From: JAEXNA01 sp050486105
Lineage (GTDB): Bacteria > Vulcanimicrobiota > Xenobia > Xenobiales > JADMJV01
Length of the DNA stretch: 5,426 bases
Assembly (NCBI GenBank): GCA_050486105.1
Contig: JBJHCR010000407.1
Span: 1-5,426, forward strand
Direction: 5' to 3'
In this document: positions 1-5,426 of the stretch, piece by piece
Numbering within the stretch: position 1 is the stretch's first letter
Layout of the letters: each line of letters opens with the position of its first letter
Position numbers and translations under genes: made by a program
Notes under the pieces: model-generated
What the model was told of the DNA's origin: nothing
Database searches by the model: none
Seen by the model: only the letters and a program-made list of their open reading frames with translations

Positions 1-510
1 GTCTATGGCCCACTTGGAGACCAGCAGTGTTCTTGCTCCAGCGAAGGTGAAGGCGCTGCTCAGACTGACATAATCCTCTCCGTCGGCACGCTCTCCACTG
101 TGGCAGGCTGAGAGGACGGCAAGCTCAGCGTCCAGTTTCCAGCCGAAGATCTCAGCAGCAGTGATCAGTCCGTCGGAGGCTACCAGTCCGGACAAAAGAG
201 GCTCGTCTTGATTGAGCACTCCATGGGTGGCAAAATGCACGACCTTTTTGTCTTGACTATGGGATTTGAGTTCTGTGCTCTTGAGTTCGTCTTCACTGAG
301 GACTTCAGAGTGAGCAAAGAGTGAGGCTATGGCGGCAACTTCGACTAGGGTTCCAGGCAGGGGCAGAGTGCCCAGGCGCAGTCCCCCTGACAAAGGTAAG
401 CTTTGACTTTGCGGGGGGGGAAAATTTCCGAGAGCACCCAAAAGGGCGCCTATTCCTTGAGGTTTGCTCTGTCGAGACACCAACCAGGCTGAGGCGCTCG
501 GCGGAGTTAT
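1..510 (-). CDS. CHAT-domain (caspase-like) peptidase, C-terminal part, partial at window edge
   Basis: The frame is open from base 510 to the window edge and reads as the second half of a CHAT domain, a clan CD cysteine peptidase fold related to caspases and separase. Seen in order: GALLGALGNF, LPLPGTLVEV, then VHFATHG with the catalytic His at 225-223, a DGLITAAEIFGW stretch, and AVLSACHSG with the catalytic Cys at 105-103. The AFTFAGARTLLVSKWAID segment near the edge matches the usual CHAT ending. Both catalytic residues are intact, so the domain looks under selection or only recently broken. The usual front half of CHAT and the preceding TPR repeats are not found. An in-frame TGA at 513-511 blocks this frame upstream; only TTG at 483 or GTG at 480 could start it, without a convincing Shine-Dalgarno. 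It is more likely the 3' part of the gene beginning near 634, in another frame. It lies downstream of the FecR-like and cyclase genes. The family call is firm; the substrate is unknown. Confidence 0.85.
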   Translation of the reverse strand, partial: MTPPSASAWLVSRQSKPQGIGALLGALGNFPPPQSQSLPLSGGLRLGTLPLPGTLVEVAAIASLFAHSEVLSEDELKSTELKSHSQDKKVVHFATHGVLNQDEPLLSGLVASDGLITAAEIFGWKLDAELAVLSACHSGERADGEDYVSLSSAFTFAGARTLLVSKWAID

Positions 511-634
511 TCAGATCTCCGGCTTCCTGGGCTTGCATCGCCTGAGAAGCCTTCTCGAAGGCGGGCTTCCCAGAGGCGACCAGAGTGCCCGCTAGGATCA
601 AAAGGAGACACCAGGGCCAAGCTTTTTGCCTCAA
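305..634 (-). pseudogene. 5' segment of the broken CHAT-protein gene: signal peptide and TPR-like helix
   Basis: From a TTG start at 634, thirteen bases after the FecR-like stop, the frame gives a short basic N-terminus, a hydrophobic stretch (WCLLLILAGTLVASG) like a Sec signal peptide, then an amphipathic FEKASQAMQAQEAGDL segment resembling the first helices of a TPR repeat. The product would be exported. Beyond about residue 50 the frame turns into Arg/Ser/Pro-rich sequence with no family character and stops at 307-305, while the CHAT domain continues in the neighbouring frame. The real coding part is therefore probably only 634 to about 480. Removing one base (or adding two) between 510 and about 413 would join the halves. 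The joined protein would still lack the several-hundred-residue TPR region typical of CHAT-TPR proteins, so an internal deletion or assembly collapse is also possible. Start choice is uncertain: AAGG lies 10 bases upstream of TTG, and an ATG at 651 overlaps the upstream stop but is in the CHAT frame and soon meets a stop. Confidence 0.6.
413..420. repeat. Homopolymer of eight G (eight C on the coding strand)
   Basis: A run of eight G on the plus strand lies within the CHAT-gene fragment and encodes prolines on the minus strand. Shortening it by one base would put the 634 reading frame into the CHAT frame. However, the CHAT-like residues GALLGALGN are read in the CHAT frame just upstream of the run, which argues that the frame change lies earlier (about 510-450). 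It is a candidate slippage or sequencing-error site, not a demonstrated one. Confidence 0.7.
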
Positions 635-647
635 GATGACGGAGCCT

Positions 648-1520
648 TCATGGGGTTTGTTCGTCCTGAATGGTTTTGATCACCCGGGCCCAAAGAGCAC
701 GGAATTCCTCAGGCAAGGCGGGGTTGTCAAGCAGGACTAAAGTATCGTAGTACAACCCTTGATCCAGGAGGTTGGAGACGGAAATCAGGAGATCGCTGGC
801 ATCCTCGGTGCTCTGCTGGAAATCTTCGAGTGCCGCCTGGGCACTTTCCAGAAGTGGCTTAGAAACTTTATGATCCAGCAGCACAACTTTGGCTGTGGTG
901 GTCTTGTCCCTTATGGGTTCCTTCTCACGACCCAGCAGATCCACCCCGCCACTCTTGAGCAAGGTCACGGTTAAAGTGGCGGGCACCTCGGGCTTAAGGG
1001 GAACCTCGACAACATTCCTTCCTTCGACCAGTTGCTCAAAAATCGTTTCGCCCTGAACCTGAAGTCGAACTTCGGCACCCAGCGCGGTGGGGTCTGTGAC
1101 CCAAGCCACCATAGGCCGGGATAGGGCTCCTGCCGTTTTGGCATAGAAACTGCTATCCCGCACTAGGGCCCCTCCGAGAGTTGCCGAAACATCTTTGGGC
1201 TTATCCTGGCTGACTTTGCGACCTGACTCCTCCTTGATTTGAGAAGCCTCACCCTTGAGCAGAATCACCCCCGTCTCGGCGATCTCGGCGGTGCATGGTC
1301 CGGTGAGGCGATAGCGCGCCCCATTCTTGAGCGAAGTGAGGGTGGCTTCGCTGTGTTCGGAAATTTCAACCTTGGCTCCGGTGTCCAGTTTTTCCAGGAG
1401 GTGTAGGCTACCGCTGCGACTGTTGGCTTGACCCTTTAGATGGGTTACCATCAAAGGCTCCGCCCCCAAGCTGCTGCAACAGGCCAAAAAGATCAGCATC
1501 GTAACCCGCAACTTTGTCAT
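648..1520 (-). CDS. Exported FecR-like domain protein
   Basis: A 290-residue protein starting at ATG 1520. Residues 1-20 look like a signal peptide (basic start, MLIFLACCSSLGA, possible cleavage after Ala20). The LACC context is close to, but not, a good lipobox, so lipoprotein status is doubtful. Residues about 22-95 resemble a FecR domain: an initial V-x-x-L-K-G, a L-D-T-G-A-K-V segment, SEATLTSLKNGARYRLTGP, then GVILLKGEA. In such domains a short beta-sandwich binds or senses partners in the periplasm. Residues about 110-215 are beta-rich without a recognised family. Residues 222-290 are predicted helical and TPR-like (LLDQGLYYDTLVLLDNPALPEEF). The ATGA overlap with the cyclase stop implies translational coupling, and the CHAT gene follows 13 bases later. 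This is not the sigma-linked siderophore FecR, because no FecI or TonB receptor gene is nearby. A scaffold or sensor accessory for the cyclase/CHAT pair is inference. Confidence 0.75.
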   Translation of the reverse strand: MTKLRVTMLIFLACCSSLGAEPLMVTHLKGQANSRSGSLHLLEKLDTGAKVEISEHSEATLTSLKNGARYRLTGPCTAEIAETGVILLKGEASQIKEESGRKVSQDKPKDVSATLGGALVRDSSFYAKTAGALSRPMVAWVTDPTALGAEVRLQVQGETIFEQLVEGRNVVEVPLKPEVPATLTVTLLKSGGVDLLGREKEPIRDKTTTAKVVLLDHKVSKPLLESAQAALEDFQQSTEDASDLLISVSNLLDQGLYYDTLVLLDNPALPEEFRALWARVIKTIQDEQTP

Positions 1521-3337
1521 TCTTGTTTTTCCTCCAACACGATTTCAAAAAGATCCACTTCCTGATCTCGGCCCTTCACTGGTTGGCTCCCACGAGGACA
1601 GATGGTCAGGTCTGAAGACCAACTCCCCAGCTGGTCTCTCGTTTCTCGGGTGATGAGAATTTCGGTTTTCAAAATGCTGTTGAGCCCCATCACTCTAGAA
1701 GCTAGGTTGACGTCGTCACCGACGGCGGTGTACTCCATTCGCTCTTCGGAGCCCACGTTCCCACAGATCACCCGTCCGGAGTGGATGCCGGTCTTCATGC
1801 GATAGAAGCCGAGCTTGCCGTGGCTCTCTTTCTCGAGGGTCCTCAGCCTTCTGCCTGCGGCCACTGCCGTCTTCACCGCCGCTTCAGCGTGGTTCGGCTG
1901 GGGAGTTGGAGCTCCGAAAATCACCATGATCTCATCTCCCACAAACTGTCGAATGACTCCCCCGTGTTGGTGGATAATCTGGGCCATTTCGGTGAAAAAA
2001 ACGTTGATCAGATCGATGAGTTCTTCCGGCGGAACATTTTCGCTGACAGTACTGAAACCGTCGATGTCGCAGAAGAGTAGGGTGACCTCGGCACTGCTGC
2101 CTCCGAGCTTGGCGAACTTGGGTTCATTCAGCAGTTGGTCCACGACCTGGACCGGTGCGTAACGTCCGAACAGAGTGGTGGCCAATTTCCTGGACCGCTC
2201 CACTTGCAGGAAGCGTAGGGTATAGCATCCCAAAGCCACCAAGGCCAGCAGCACCATTTTTCCGGACATGTTCAGCCAGAGTCCCAGCTTGGTGAAGGCC
2301 AATAAGGCGGTCGTCCACCACAGGCCGAGTAGCATGAGGATAGCCACGAAGGCTAAGAAAGGGGAGAGGAAAGTGAACAATAACGCGACCAGTCCGGCCA
2401 AGAGCAGACTGGCAGCGATTTCAGTAGCTGGGTGCGGTTGCCGGAGAAAATTCCCATCGAGCAAAGTTGCGACGGAATTGGCGTGGATCTCGACCCCGAA
2501 CATGTCTGGGGCACCGCTGCGGGAGAACGGGGAGCGCCGCAAATCGTGTAAGCGAGCGTCGTAGCTTCCCAGGATCACAATCCTGTGGCGAAAAGGGCTG
2601 AGATCTTCGGTCTTCAGCAGTTCAGCCAGGCTCACCGTGGTGAAGCTTCCGTGTGGACCTCGAAAGTTGATCCAGAAAGTTTGGTCTCGGTCTAAGGGCA
2701 CTGAGCTGAAATCGGCTTTCCCGGCCAGTTCGGAGATCTTGGCGGCAAAGCAAGGAAAATCGTAGACTTCACCCTCTAGGGCGGTAGGGATCGCCAAGTG
2801 TTGGCGGCGGACAACTCCATCTTTGTCTTCATTGAGATTGAGAAGGGCTAGCCTATCGCCGGCCATAGCCAGCAGAGAGTCTCGGGGAAGATTGACCACC
2901 TCTCCGTCCCGGTGAGCCCCCACAACAATGGGTGCGTTCCCTACTAACACGGCTGTACGGACTTCTTCTTCGAGCAAGCTTTTCTCTAAGGTCTCCGAGG
3001 CTGGCCCCAAACCGCGCACCGAGGCGGGGTCCAACTGCCAAAGCAAGTCGGGGGCGATCACTTTCGCTTCGGCTTGAACCAGGCGCTCCAGGACTTCGGC
3101 ATAGACCACCGGCCAGAAGGATAGAGGAACTTGGATCTCTTCTAGAGATTGAGCATCGGTGGCCACCAGTATGATCTCAGGGTGGGGTACTGCCGGCTGC
3201 CAAGCGGCTCGCGCTCGAAAGTGCCAGTCTCGAAAGGGCTCTTCCAGCCGCTGAAGGGGTAAGGACTCAACCACGAGGCAAAGGACCAGGCTTATGCTCA
3301 ATGAGCTGAGCAAGAGTCGATATCGCCATCTCTTCAC
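1517..3337 (-). CDS. CHASE2-sensor class III nucleotide (adenylate-type) cyclase
   Basis: A 606-residue membrane protein predicted to make a cyclic nucleotide, most likely cAMP, in the cytoplasm in response to an envelope signal. Residues 7-24 form the first membrane segment. About 30-300 form an extracytoplasmic CHASE2 domain (EIILVATDAQSLEEI, AKVIAPDLLW, FGVEIHANSVATLL near its end). About 305-375 contain three further membrane segments. FGRYAPVQVVDQLL at 390-403 is the usual linker, and 415-570 is the class III catalytic domain. Metal-binding Asp424 (LFCDIDGF) and Asp468 (VGDEIM), transition-state Asn544 and Arg548 (VNLASR) and purine-side Thr537 (YTAVGD) are present. The position normally held by the adenine-selecting Lys is Gln464 (GGVIRQFVGD). 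Catalysis therefore looks intact, while nucleotide choice is less certain. The GTG start is the only in-frame start giving a basic N-terminus before the first membrane segment, although GAGGGG sits only about two bases before it. It overlaps the FecR-like gene and lies 79 bases after the decarboxylase gene. Architecture is firm; the signal is unknown. Confidence 0.93.
   Translation of the reverse strand: MKRWRYRLLLSSLSISLVLCLVVESLPLQRLEEPFRDWHFRARAAWQPAVPHPEIILVATDAQSLEEIQVPLSFWPVVYAEVLERLVQAEAKVIAPDLLWQLDPASVRGLGPASETLEKSLLEEEVRTAVLVGNAPIVVGAHRDGEVVNLPRDSLLAMAGDRLALLNLNEDKDGVVRRQHLAIPTALEGEVYDFPCFAAKISELAGKADFSSVPLDRDQTFWINFRGPHGSFTTVSLAELLKTEDLSPFRHRIVILGSYDARLHDLRRSPFSRSGAPDMFGVEIHANSVATLLDGNFLRQPHPATEIAASLLLAGLVALLFTFLSPFLAFVAILMLLGLWWTTALLAFTKLGLWLNMSGKMVLLALVALGCYTLRFLQVERSRKLATTLFGRYAPVQVVDQLLNEPKFAKLGGSSAEVTLLFCDIDGFSTVSENVPPEELIDLINVFFTEMAQIIHQHGGVIRQFVGDEIMVIFGAPTPQPNHAEAAVKTAVAAGRRLRTLEKESHGKLGFYRMKTGIHSGRVICGNVGSEERMEYTAVGDDVNLASRVMGLNSILKTEILITRETRDQLGSWSSDLTICPRGSQPVKGRDQEVDLFEIVLEEKQE
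1531..1535 (-). promoter_or_regulatory. Ribosome binding site of the FecR-like gene
   Basis: GGAGG on the minus strand lies 10 bases before ATG 1520, inside the last codons of the cyclase. With the ATGA overlap it fixes the start of the FecR-like gene and supports reinitiation by ribosomes finishing the cyclase. Confidence 0.75.
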
Positions 3338-3390
3338 CCCCTCAAGTACGACTTCTTAGTCCTTGGTACCCCTCGGAGTCTTCTTGTTTT

Positions 3391-3414
3391 CTCAAAAGCC
3401 TTTTGGGGTTTGAG
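3391..3414. repeat. Inverted repeat in the decarboxylase-cyclase gap
   Basis: CTCAAA at 3391-3396 and TTTGAG at 3409-3414 can pair around a 12-base spacer, directly after the decarboxylase stop. No T-run follows on the minus strand, so an intrinsic terminator is not supported and read-through into the cyclase is plausible. The whole 79-base gap (3338-3416) otherwise shows only the purine-rich GAGGGG beside the cyclase start; no clear promoter hexamers were recognised. Confidence 0.3.
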
Positions 3415-3416
3415 GC

Positions 3417-4733
3417 TCAGGCGGACCAAAATCGAACCAGATCTTCCGGGGTTTCCCGGCGCTTGAGAACTTTCAAATCCCCGCTCTTGGACCACCCCAC
3501 AATCTCAGGCATCTCTCGACTGCAAAACCGCGACCACATACCCAAAGTGTAGGCTCCCACGTCGTGAATCACCAGCAGATCCCCCTCCTGGATTTCAGGC
3601 AAGAGACGCCCTTTGGCCCAGCAGTCGCCCGAGAAGCATAGGGGGCCGAAGAGGTCCACGGGGTGATTCGGTCCAGACTTCAAGCTGCCATCAGCTTCAT
3701 GAACGGTGATCTCGTGCCACCAATCTCGAGGTCGATATATTTCTCGCAAGGCGAAATCGGCGCCCAAATGGAGGATGGCTCGCCCGGCCACGGCGTATTC
3801 CACTCGACTCACTGCGATGGCGCAGTTGGCCAACAGCGCTCGCCCCAACTCGGTGATCAAGGAGTAGTTCGAGAGAGTGGGCAGTTCTTGTTGTAAGATC
3901 TGCAGATAGACAGGAGGAGGAAGTCCCCGGTCTTCGGCCCGGTAACGAGTGGGGAGACCTCCCCCAATGTCCAACCAGGTGATCTGGGCGTGCCCATCGG
4001 CCACCTCGAGGACTCGACGCACACCCTCGGTGAGTTCTTCGGGGGTGGCAACCTGGGAGCCTACGTGCAGATGGAGGCCGCTGACCCAGGGATGGCGTTG
4101 GAGCAACTCTTCGGCCTCATCCAGGGGAACTCCAAACTTTGATCCCGGGGTTGCCACCATGGTGGGGGCATCCTGATTGAGGCTGGTCAAGTGGGGATTA
4201 CAGCGCAGGCCAAAACGAGACTCAGAAGACAGACGCGCCGCGCCCAGTTGCTCCAGGCGGCCCAGTTCTGCAGCACTGTTGGCGTTGATCACTGTTCCCG
4301 CCTGCATAGCCAAGGCCAGTTCCCGTGGAGTCTTCGCTGGGGAGTCAAAAACGATCCGATCCTCAGGACAGCCGGCTGCCCGGGCCAACTCCCACTCCCC
4401 CCAAGAGGCGACTTCCAGTCCCGAACCCAACTCCACTAGGTAGCGCAAGAGTTCTATTAAGGGAGCGGCCTTCACGGCAACGGCGTGCAGGGTGGTCGGG
4501 GGAAAGGAACTCTGAAGATCTTTAAAGCGAGCAGACAGCAGATCCAAGTCATAGACCATCACACTCGGATGCTGGTCTCCGAAGTAGCCGAGTCCCGACA
4601 ACAGGTCAAGTCGTTGAGTCACCGAGGCGTCGACCGAGCGAGTCGTCCACGGATCGGGGGACAAAAGGCCATCTTGTTGATTTCCAATAGTCAATTCTGA
4701 AGCTCCCTCGTCGTCTGAATACCCGTTTCGCAA
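3417..4733 (-). CDS. PLP-dependent decarboxylase, fold type III (diaminopimelate/ornithine decarboxylase family)
   Basis: A 438-residue cytoplasmic enzyme predicted to decarboxylate an amino acid with pyridoxal phosphate. The family pattern is complete. HAVAVK carries the Schiff-base Lys88. TPGSKFG at 195-201 resembles the diaminopimelate decarboxylase signature. HLHVGSQ at 221-227 stacks on PLP, the glycine-rich DIGGG at 255-259 binds phosphate, and ITELGR at 293-298 corresponds to the usual E-P-G-R loop but with Leu for Pro. CFSGD gives Cys366 and Asp370 of the dimer-interface active site, and GAYT gives Tyr395. Length is normal, with about 50 extra residues before the barrel. The start is taken as TTG 4733 because GAGGG stands seven bases upstream; TTG at 4691 is an alternative. 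Diaminopimelate decarboxylase is the nearest description, but the C-terminal MWSRFCSREMPEIVGW stretch is not what I recall of standard LysA, so another diamino or carboxy-polyamine substrate is possible. It is divergent from the transporter gene and precedes the cyclase gene on the same strand. Confidence 0.88.
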   Translation of the reverse strand: MRNGYSDDEGASELTIGNQQDGLLSPDPWTTRSVDASVTQRLDLLSGLGYFGDQHPSVMVYDLDLLSARFKDLQSSFPPTTLHAVAVKAAPLIELLRYLVELGSGLEVASWGEWELARAAGCPEDRIVFDSPAKTPRELALAMQAGTVINANSAAELGRLEQLGAARLSSESRFGLRCNPHLTSLNQDAPTMVATPGSKFGVPLDEAEELLQRHPWVSGLHLHVGSQVATPEELTEGVRRVLEVADGHAQITWLDIGGGLPTRYRAEDRGLPPPVYLQILQQELPTLSNYSLITELGRALLANCAIAVSRVEYAVAGRAILHLGADFALREIYRPRDWWHEITVHEADGSLKSGPNHPVDLFGPLCFSGDCWAKGRLLPEIQEGDLLVIHDVGAYTLGMWSRFCSREMPEIVGWSKSGDLKVLKRRETPEDLVRFWSA

Positions 4734-4740
4734 GGAAGTA

Positions 4741-4745
4741 CCCTC
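4741..4745 (-). promoter_or_regulatory. Ribosome binding site of the decarboxylase gene
   Basis: GAGGG on the minus strand lies seven bases before TTG 4733. This spacing is what favours the TTG over the later in-frame TTG at 4691, which has a GAGG ten bases upstream as a weaker rival. Confidence 0.55.
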
Positions 4746-4842
4746 ACCCTTACTTCTCTCGAGACTAAAGGTGTGATTAAAGGCGTATGATTTTTTGGGT
4801 CGGCAAGCATGAAGCAGCGATTAAGGAGATAAAGGTTTCTTA

Positions 4843-4858
4843 ATTCTCCTGAGAGAAT
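4843..4858. repeat. Short inverted repeat, possible operator
   Basis: ATTCTC and GAGAAT flank a four-base CTGA, forming a 16-base dyad 57 bases before the transporter start. It could be a regulator-binding site or a small 5' leader hairpin. No regulator gene is in the window to pair it with. Confidence 0.35.
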
Positions 4859-4915
4859 CATCCACACTCAGTGGGGTTCTTGCCATGAGAATCTGCTGTT
4901 TCTTCTGGTTTTGCT

Positions 4916-5426
4916 ATGCAAAAATTTATCCCAAATCTCTTCGCCTCTTTCGTTCTGTTCCTAATAGCGGTGCCTCTCAACCTCGGCATCGCTCTGGCCA
5001 GTGGGGCCTCTGCCACCCAGGGTTTGACCACCGGGGTGGTGGCTGCTCTGGTAGTCAGTTTGTTGGCCGGGGCCCCCTTGATGGTCAGCGCCCCAGCCAC
5101 CGGATTGATCGCCGTGGTTTGGCAGATCACCGACCTTCATGGCATGGGGATGCTGGGCTTTATTGTTCTGATGGCTGGAGTGTTCCAGATCCTCATCGGA
5201 GTTCTCAATTTCGGGCCCTGGTTTCGAGCGGTCACTCCAGCGGTGATTCAGGGCATGCTGGCGGGGATCGGGGGGCTTCTGCTGGTGCTCGCCTATTATG
5301 GCTGGGCCTGGAGCCGGGTCGGCCGCGACCCGCCGGCCGGCGTCATGGTGCCGCGCTGGGATCCGCCGGACGGCATCTCGCCGGCGCTGACAAACTATAT
5401 CGACAGGCGCGGCTTTCGCGGCCACG
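4916..5426 (+). CDS. SulP-family anion transporter, N-terminal part, continuing into a foreign segment
   Basis: The ATG at 4916 opens a frame of 170 codons that reaches the window edge. Residues 1 to about 120 are the beginning of a SulP (SLC26-type) inner-membrane anion permease. They show a short N-terminus, IAVPLNLGIALASGA (the conserved first helix of the short bacterial/planctomycete-like subgroup), TTGVVAALVVSLLAG, PLMVSAPATGL, then the helix ending TPAVIQGMLAGIG. Substrate (sulfate, bicarbonate or another anion) cannot be told. In SulP relatives GMLAGIG is followed by more SulP helices, but here the sequence becomes LLLVLAYYGWAWSRVGRDPP, which belongs to another family. About 120 residues instead of roughly 500 are therefore SulP. 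The start has no clear Shine-Dalgarno; the ATG at 4885 is in another frame and gives no family match. The gene is divergent from the decarboxylase. Confidence 0.75.
   Translation, partial: MQKFIPNLFASFVLFLIAVPLNLGIALASGASATQGLTTGVVAALVVSLLAGAPLMVSAPATGLIAVVWQITDLHGMGMLGFIVLMAGVFQILIGVLNFGPWFRAVTPAVIQGMLAGIGGLLLVLAYYGWAWSRVGRDPPAGVMVPRWDPPDGISPALTNYIDRRGFRGH
5276..5426 (+). other. DUF2207-like membrane-protein segment joined in frame to SulP; probable chimeric junction
   Basis: The last 50 codons read as the end of a membrane helix followed by YYGWAWSRVGRDPP, VPRWDPPDGISPAL and TNYIDRRGFRGH. This resembles the conserved core of DUF2207 predicted membrane proteins (Y-x-x-W-x-R-V-G-R-D-P, then P-P-x-G-x-S-P-A). 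Base composition changes with it: about 58% GC at 5041-5220 against about 72% at 5281-5426 by hand count, with G/C-ending codons dominating as in many alphaproteobacteria. The junction falls at about 5270-5285, by a run of six G. I infer an assembly chimera at a contig end; a real insertion or fusion is less likely. Confidence 0.6.

Larger units (their letters stand above)
4734..4915. promoter_or_regulatory. Divergent intergenic region between decarboxylase and SulP genes
   Basis: This 182-base, AT-richer stretch must hold the promoters of both divergent genes. On the minus strand TTGCCG (4806-4801) and TTTAAT (4781-4776) are a possible -35/-10 pair, but their 19-base spacing is long, so this is weak. 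A GATTAA-AGG-like sequence occurs twice on the plus strand, near 4775 and 4819. No convincing sigma-70 pair and no good Shine-Dalgarno precede the transporter ATG at 4916. No riboswitch was recognised. Confidence 0.4.

Noticed and set aside
1..634. Type III-E CRISPR-associated CHAT protease (Csx29/Craspase type)
   Set aside because: No CRISPR repeats or Cas genes are visible, and the N-terminal segment looks like a Sec signal peptide, which does not fit a cytoplasmic effector.
648..1520. Classical FecR anti-sigma regulator of siderophore uptake
   Set aside because: There is a signal peptide rather than a cytoplasmic sigma-binding N-terminus, and no sigma factor or TonB receptor gene is nearby.
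1781..2162. Two plus-strand open frames of about 100 codons within the cyclase
   Set aside because: They lie antisense to the conserved catalytic domain, have no ribosome binding site and no recognisable motifs.
3391..3414. Intrinsic terminator after the decarboxylase
   Set aside because: The stem is only six pairs with a 12-base spacer, and no T-run follows on the transcribed strand.
4177..4700. Cluster of overlapping plus-strand open frames
   Set aside because: All are antisense shadows of the decarboxylase, in several frames over the same bases, with low-complexity Arg/Ser/Pro content.
4961..5425. Long minus-strand open frame of 154 codons
   Set aside because: It is the antisense of the SulP/DUF2207 frame, is rich in His, Gln, Arg and Pro without family motifs, and spans the composition break.

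Overview
The window looks like a stretch of a diderm (Gram-negative-type) environmental bacterium of moderate GC. Sec-type signal peptides, a CHASE2 sensor cyclase, a FecR-like exported protein and a CHAT (caspase-like) peptidase domain fit cyanobacteria-related, planctomycete-like or other large-genome environmental lineages. I cannot name the taxon from sequence alone. Four genes run on the minus strand and one runs on the plus strand. No tRNA, rRNA, CRISPR array or insertion sequence was seen.

Minus strand, in transcription order. At 4733-3417 is a fold-type III PLP-dependent decarboxylase related to diaminopimelate/ornithine decarboxylases. After a 79-base gap, 3337-1517 encodes a membrane-bound class III nucleotide cyclase with an extracytoplasmic CHASE2 sensor. 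Its stop overlaps (ATGA) the start of 1520-648, an exported protein with a FecR-like domain. Thirteen bases after that gene begins a CHAT-domain gene, which runs off the left edge of the window. Its 5' part (signal peptide plus one TPR-like helix pair) and its CHAT part are in different frames, and the TPR array usual for such proteins is absent. The gene is therefore broken, internally deleted or mis-assembled here.

Plus strand. From 4916 a SulP-family anion transporter starts, divergent from the decarboxylase across a 182-base intergenic region. At about 5270-5285 the protein changes, without a frame change, into a DUF2207-like membrane-protein segment, and GC jumps from about 58% to about 72% (hand counts). 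I read this as a probable chimeric contig end; a real fusion is less likely.

The most coherent biology is the cyclase, FecR-like and CHAT cluster. It appears to be a translationally coupled signalling module in which an envelope sensor makes a cyclic nucleotide inside the cell, beside an exported FecR-like partner and a probably exported caspase-like peptidase. The decarboxylase may be co-transcribed with it, but no functional link is visible.
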